From JAVBQJ01 sp045532655 (GTDB lineage Bacteria > Verrucomicrobiota > Lentisphaeria > Victivallales > Victivallaceae): DNA of 24,381 nt. The stretch's first letter is position 1. The number at the start of each line of letters is the position of its first letter. Where the stretch lies: contig JAZSGI010000012.1 in assembly GCA_045532655.1 (NCBI GenBank), positions 1 to 24,381 of the forward strand. Reading direction: 5' to 3'. A model generated the notes under the pieces. That model was not told where the DNA came from. It did no database searches and worked only from the letters and a program-made list of their open reading frames with translations. The position numbers were made by a program, and so were the translations under genes. Below, in pieces: positions 21,101 through 24,381 of this stretch.

Positions 21101-21760
21101 TCAGCAGGGACGGCACCACATGTTTTCGGCAATTTCCATTGCCACTTCCGTCTCGCTGCCCCCGGCAGAGATGCGGACGTAACTTTTGTCCAGCGAAAAA
21201 CTGCAGACTGTGAACCCGGTGCCTGCCGGTATGGGAACAGGGGTGTTTTCCGGAATATTACGCCCTTTTTTCAGGAATACTCCGCGGCTTCCGGCAGGGA
21301 GATCGGCAAGAACGGCAAGATCCCGGTTTTCCTCTGCCATAGCTTCGGTCAGGAATGTTTGCAGTCTGCCCGCATCCCTGCGGGTGCTTATGGCGTTGGA
21401 GAACAGTACGAAGCGCCGGATGGTTTCGGCATCAACAACGTGTTCAATGTGGCACGCTGTCTCAGAAGCTCTGGCTGCAGAAAGTCCCATTATGTCGGCA
21501 AAAAATGATTTCAGTACATTGTGCCTGTGCAGCACTTTTGCGGCAATTTCTGCCCCTGCTGCTGTTAATTGCACAGGATAGTGAGCATTGTAAACAATAT
21601 AACCGAGCTGTTCAAGCTGACGCAGTGCCCCGGTAACTGAGGGCATTTTTACATTGAGTTTGTCTGCGATCTCTTTGGTATGGGCGTGGCCGTCCACGGC
21701 AATGAGTTCGGCAATAGCCTCAAGATAATCTTCGAGACTTGATGATAACGGTTTGGTCAT
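21101..21760 (-). CDS. DtxR/MntR-family metal-dependent repressor
   Basis: A 219-residue protein with an N-terminal winged helix (LEDYLEAIAELI, HTKEIADKLNVKMPSVTGALRQLEQLGYIVY), a dimerisation domain and a C-terminal FeoA/SH3-like domain (about 150-219). Metal ligands visible are D11, E14, H80, and C103/E106/H107 in ACHIEH. The Cys resembles the iron-responsive DtxR site more than the MntR site. It probably represses iron genes when metal is bound; TTAG-N6-CTAA boxes before feoA and the DUF3793 gene are candidate targets. Last gene of an operon, 3 nt after the MIF-like gene. Confidence 0.93.
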   Translation of the reverse strand: MTKPLSSSLEDYLEAIAELIAVDGHAHTKEIADKLNVKMPSVTGALRQLEQLGYIVYNAHYPVQLTAAGAEIAAKVLHRHNVLKSFFADIMGLSAARASETACHIEHVVDAETIRRFVLFSNAISTRRDAGRLQTFLTEAMAEENRDLAVLADLPAGSRGVFLKKGRNIPENTPVPIPAGTGFTVCSFSLDKSYVRISAGGSETEVAMEIAENMWCRPC

Positions 21761-21763
21761 ATT

Positions 21764-22099
21764 TCAGTTCCAACCCCATGCAGAAGCTTCTGATTCCATA
21801 TACCGCAGGAATATGCGGTTTGCGCTTATCCCGTATTTCCCCAGTATGGCGGCGAAACGCTCCGGCAGGACAGCTTTGGTTTCAGCGGCAATACTGCCGA
21901 TAAGGGCGATTACCACAAAGGCGGAATCTTTGCAGACTGTACCACCGAAAGAGATCGTCATGCCGCTTGCTATACGTACCTGTATTACCTTTTCCGGCTT
22001 GTTCAGCCATGCGGCGCATGCGGAACTTATTTCCAGAGCCAGTTTTTCCTGATCCTGCGCGGTGATATTTGCAGATGTTTCTATTTTGATGGAGGGCAT
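21764..22099 (-). CDS. MIF/phenylpyruvate tautomerase-family protein
   Basis: A 111-residue protein of the macrophage migration inhibitory factor fold. ATG 22099 is chosen because it gives MPSIKIET, with the catalytic proline as residue 2 after Met, and is preceded by AAGGAAG; longer in-frame starts run into the upstream gene. The C terminus (NRIFLRYMESEASAWGWN) matches the MIF ending. The protein is a likely trimer with keto-enol tautomerase activity on an aromatic keto acid; the physiological substrate is unknown. Middle gene between a DUF1893 lipoprotein and a DtxR regulator. Confidence 0.88.
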   Translation of the reverse strand: MPSIKIETSANITAQDQEKLALEISSACAAWLNKPEKVIQVRIASGMTISFGGTVCKDSAFVVIALIGSIAAETKAVLPERFAAILGKYGISANRIFLRYMESEASAWGWN

Positions 22100-22116
22100 G
22101 ATCACTTCCTTGCTTT

Positions 22117-22650
22117 TTATTTTTTGTTCTGCATTTCTGCGACTTTTGCAGAGAGTATTTGAACGGCTTCCGCCGGAACGGTACATTCTGCCACAGCTTT
22201 TTCCATGGGGCAGATGCCGGTTTTACTGCGGTTGAGTATACGCGGGGTGAGAACATCCCAGCCGGCACCGACATTGTAAGAATGAAGAAGTTTTGCGGCA
22301 TCTTCACTCATGACCTGTGCGTGGACATATTTTACTCCGCCGTCAATGGCAATAAATGCTGCTGCCCTGCCGATGATTTTGTCCACCAGTATCGCTCCCG
22401 GCATCTGTTCCCTGCTGTTGTTGTAGAGTTCAAGCAGGGGGCTTACGCCGCTGCCGGTATTTTCTGCAACGATCATGCCGTCTGCCACGAGTACACACTG
22501 AGCTTCACCGGAGGCCACTTTGGCTCGTGCAAGCGCAAAACCGGCAGAGGTATCTGAAGCTTGCGGCCCTCCGGCATTGCACCCGGAAGTGCAGAAAAAA
22601 ACCGTGAGAACCGGAAGAAGCATTGCTGATATGTAAAACAGTATTTTCAT
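22117..22650 (-). CDS. DUF1893 domain lipoprotein
   Basis: About 177 residues. The start ATG 22650 gives MKILFYISAMLLPVLTVFFC with a lipobox-like TSGC, so it is probably a lipoprotein; longer in-frame starts lack a signal sequence and would cross the predicted promoter. Residues about 35-140 carry the DUF1893 (TM1506-type, cytidine-deaminase-like fold) core: AKVASGEAQCVLVADGMIVAENTGSGVSPLLELY and GAILVDKIIGRAAAFIAIDGGVKYVHAQVMS. Most DUF1893 proteins are cytoplasmic, so export is unusual. First gene of the operon with the MIF-like tautomerase (17-nt gap) and the DtxR regulator. Confidence 0.8.
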   Translation of the reverse strand: MKILFYISAMLLPVLTVFFCTSGCNAGGPQASDTSAGFALARAKVASGEAQCVLVADGMIVAENTGSGVSPLLELYNNSREQMPGAILVDKIIGRAAAFIAIDGGVKYVHAQVMSEDAAKLLHSYNVGAGWDVLTPRILNRSKTGICPMEKAVAECTVPAEAVQILSAKVAEMQNKK

Positions 22651-22659
22651 AATACCAGC

Positions 22660-22688
22660 AATATAGCACAGTATAGTATACTTTGCAA
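22660..22688 (-). promoter_or_regulatory. Predicted promoter of DUF1893-MIF-DtxR operon
   Basis: Minus strand TTGCAA (22683-22688), 17 bp, TATATT (22660-22665). A perfect AGTATA-G-TATACT palindrome (22670-22682) fills the spacer and could be an operator. The leader would be nearly absent. Confidence 0.55.
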
Positions 22689-22750
22689 GCATCTTTGCCG
22701 ATATTTCTTCCAAAATCCCGCTAAAGATGGGCTTGCCGGCAAAAAACAAT

Positions 22751-22779
22751 TTGCAAAAAGTCCCTTTGTGAGTTATATT
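22751..22779 (+). promoter_or_regulatory. Predicted promoter of LacI-family gene
   Basis: TTGCAA (22751-22756), 17 bp, TATATT (22774-22779). TGTG...CACA (22767-22786) spans the -10 and may be an autoregulatory site. Divergent from the DUF1893 operon. Confidence 0.6.
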
Positions 22780-22882
22780 AACACACTTTATATGACTGTA
22801 TCAATAAATTGCAGTATATAGCATACCTGAATTGCTGTAAACAAACTATAACTCCCTGTGCCGGGAGCTGCCGGAGGAAACG

Positions 22883-23974
22883 ATGAGCGTGACAATGAAA
22901 GAAATCGCCAAAATGGCCGGTGTTTCCCGACAGGCCGTTGCGGCGGCGCTCAGCAATGTCGGTACAAGCAAAGTTTCCCAGGCAACACGGGAGAAGGTCG
23001 TAGAAATCGCCCGCAGACTGCATTATACCCCCAATGCCAGTGCCCGCAGTCTTAAAGGGGCGGCAAGTATGACCATAGGTATTTACGGTGTCCCCTATGC
23101 TTCAGTTCTGTCCCAGTGTTTTTTCAACGAAATGAGTGTGGCTCTTGACCGCAGGGGATACAGTCTGATGGCAAATTACGGCATGAATGAATCGGTCGTT
23201 GAGCTTGCTGTAAATAAACTTCTTGCCAAAGGCATCGACGGGATGATCATTACCACACAGTACAATCCCCTTGCTTCGGGCAAGTTCCCGGCAATACCCA
23301 GTGTATTTGTGCCTCCCGGCAAAATCGTGGGCTTTGATCTGGTGGTCGATCACGCTGCCGGAACAGCAGAGGCAGTCCGCGGGATCCTGAAAATCGGAAG
23401 AAAAAGATTTGTATATGTCAGCAGTGCGGTGCATGAATTTTACGGGACACCCACTATGGAAAAGTTCAGGGGCTTCAAAGAGGCCCTTGCTGCTGCCGGG
23501 CTGACCGGGAGTTTCCTCTCCATTGAAGATTGCGGCGGGGACGGCGGTAAACTGGTGGAACGTTTGCTTGAACTGAAACCTGATGCTGTGTTCTGCTGCA
23601 ACGATTATTTTGCCGGACGGCTTATATCGCTTTTGCTGACTGCAGGAGTGAAAATCCCCGAAGATATGACAGTGGTGGGATATGACGGACTTGCAATGTG
23701 CGATCTTTGCGCTGTGCCGCTGGCTACTGTTGTGCAGCCGGTGAAGATGATGGCGGAACAGGTCGTGGAGCTGCTGCTGAAACGTATTGCTGAAAAAAAT
23801 ACAGAGTGTACTCCTGCAGGCATAGAAATCAAACCTTATTTTTATCCATCAGTAAGTTCCGGAAGTGAAAATCCCAAATTGCGTAAATTGCCCGTATATG
23901 GCTCCTATTCGTCATTGGAAGCAAATTGGGAAGATCATGTTTTCAGGGATATACAACAGGTGTTGACTGAGTGA
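22883..23974 (+). CDS. LacI-family transcriptional regulator
   Basis: A 363-residue protein: N-terminal helix-turn-helix (MKEIAKMAGVSRQAVAAALSN, residues 5-25), hinge motif YTPNASARSLKG (about 51-62), and a periplasmic-binding-protein-like ligand domain with GIDGMIITTQ, KRFVYVSS, KPDAVFCCNDYFAG and VVGYDGLAMCDLCAVPLATVVQP. It is an effector-controlled repressor or activator, probably sensing a sugar. AGGAGG-like GGAGGAAACG precedes the ATG. No enzyme gene is adjacent, so targets may be elsewhere; the CG-centred palindrome at 8104-8121 is of LacI type and is one candidate. A 25-residue C-terminal extension is not typical of the family. Confidence 0.94.
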   Translation: MSVTMKEIAKMAGVSRQAVAAALSNVGTSKVSQATREKVVEIARRLHYTPNASARSLKGAASMTIGIYGVPYASVLSQCFFNEMSVALDRRGYSLMANYGMNESVVELAVNKLLAKGIDGMIITTQYNPLASGKFPAIPSVFVPPGKIVGFDLVVDHAAGTAEAVRGILKIGRKRFVYVSSAVHEFYGTPTMEKFRGFKEALAAAGLTGSFLSIEDCGGDGGKLVERLLELKPDAVFCCNDYFAGRLISLLLTAGVKIPEDMTVVGYDGLAMCDLCAVPLATVVQPVKMMAEQVVELLLKRIAEKNTECTPAGIEIKPYFYPSVSSGSENPKLRKLPVYGSYSSLEANWEDHVFRDIQQVLTE

Positions 23975-24049
23975 TGTGACTGCTGCAAATCGATTATTTG
24001 CGTCATGCCCCCCCGCAAAAGTCCGTGAGCAGGACTGCAGACGGGAAAC

Positions 24050-24077
24050 TTGAAAAAAAAGCATTTTGTGCTATATT
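24050..24077 (+). promoter_or_regulatory. Predicted promoter of lepA
   Basis: TTGAAA (24050-24055), 16 bp, TATATT (24072-24077), about 48 bp before the ATG. Confidence 0.6.
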
Positions 24078-24124
24078 ATGTTCCGCAATAAAAAAGGATA
24101 GCAGATCCGAGGAAAAAAAGAGCA

Positions 24125-24381
24125 ATGGCTGAACTTTCAAATATAAGAAACTTCTCTATTATAGCCCACATCGACCACGGCAAATCAACACTTGCCGACC
24201 GTATGCTGGAAATAACCAATACTGTTGAAAAACGTGATTTGCAGGATCAGCTGCTGGATGGAATGGATCTGGAGCGTGAACGCGGTATCACGATCAAGTC
24301 ACACCCCGTGAGGATGAAATATCACTCCCGGAACGGCGAAGATTATGAACTGAATCTTATTGACACTCCCGGACACGTGGA
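24125..24381 (+). CDS. lepA: Elongation factor 4 (LepA), N-terminal part
   Basis: The first 85 codons of a translational GTPase, cut by the window edge. G1 is AHIDHGKST (residues 14-22), the switch region has ERERGITIKS, and G3 is DTPGHV. The opening NIRNFSIIAHIDHGKSTLADR and the QLLDGMDLERERGITIKS stretch are those of LepA rather than EF-G or TypA. It acts on ribosomes, promoting back-translocation and ribosome biogenesis or recovery under stress. The start has a GAGGAAAA ribosome site. It has its own promoter after the LacI gene. Confidence 0.95.
   Translation, partial: MAELSNIRNFSIIAHIDHGKSTLADRMLEITNTVEKRDLQDQLLDGMDLERERGITIKSHPVRMKYHSRNGEDYELNLIDTPGHV

Noticed and set aside
22100..22186. 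N-terminal extension of the MIF-like protein from an upstream ATG
   Set aside because: It would overlap the DUF1893 gene and bury the catalytic proline that must be N-terminal.
23985..24001. GCAAAT-CGATT-ATTTGC hairpin as terminator of the LacI gene
   Set aside because: The stem is only 6 AT-rich pairs and no T-run follows.

Overview
The window reads as chromosome of a Lentisphaerota (Victivallis-like) bacterium. The basis is two secreted-pseudopilin-like proteins with a prepilin N-terminal methylation motif and an H-Xn-DG C-terminal motif, large secreted beta-helix and TIM-barrel carbohydrate-active enzymes, and AraC/LacI regulators scattered between them. The phylum assignment is inference from gene content. 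Coding density is high, no RNA gene was recognised, and the 3' end runs into the housekeeping gene lepA.

Layout. 1-272: an array of different hairpins joined by a constant GCTTCAT linker. 273-1222 (-): a zinc-ribbon/TM protein overlapping a DUF2752 membrane protein. 1466-2350 (+): DUF4886/SGNH hydrolase, convergent with a nucleoside hydrolase (2362-3303, -), which is divergent from an AraC regulator (3435-4187, +) overlapped by a NifX/NifB-like protein (4180-4539, +). 4554-4706: a hairpin, a likely prepilin C-terminal remnant and a bidirectional terminator. 4722-8075 (-): prepilin 1 and a 781-aa secreted pectate-lyase-3-type protein. 8465-9082 (+): DUF3793. 9117-11455 (-): a DUF4434 - GH28-like operon. 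11690-14098 (+): feoAB. 14167-19917 (-): an operon of a URO-D-family protein, a 937-aa putative glycoside hydrolase and a purple-acid-phosphatase-like metallophosphoesterase. 20029-20706 (-): prepilin 2, just upstream of that operon behind a terminator. 21101-22650 (-): DUF1893 lipoprotein - MIF-like tautomerase - DtxR/MntR regulator. 22883-23974 (+): LacI regulator. 24125-end (+): lepA.

How it works together (inference). Two glycan-degradation loci each pair enzymes with their own prepilin, and both prepilin genes share a 43-nt leader element with identical spacing. Prepilin 1 and the pectate-lyase-type gene also share a palindromic operator sequence. The pectate-lyase-type promoter has a 21-bp-spaced direct repeat of AraC type. 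A second circuit is metal-related: feoAB and the DUF3793 gene carry AATTAG-N6-CTAATT boxes resembling the inner part of the DtxR/IdeR box, and a DtxR-family regulator is encoded about 7 kb past feoB.

Promoters are strikingly uniform: TTGAC(T/A), 16-17 bp, TATATT. This made it possible to place about a dozen of them by eye; none is experimentally confirmed.
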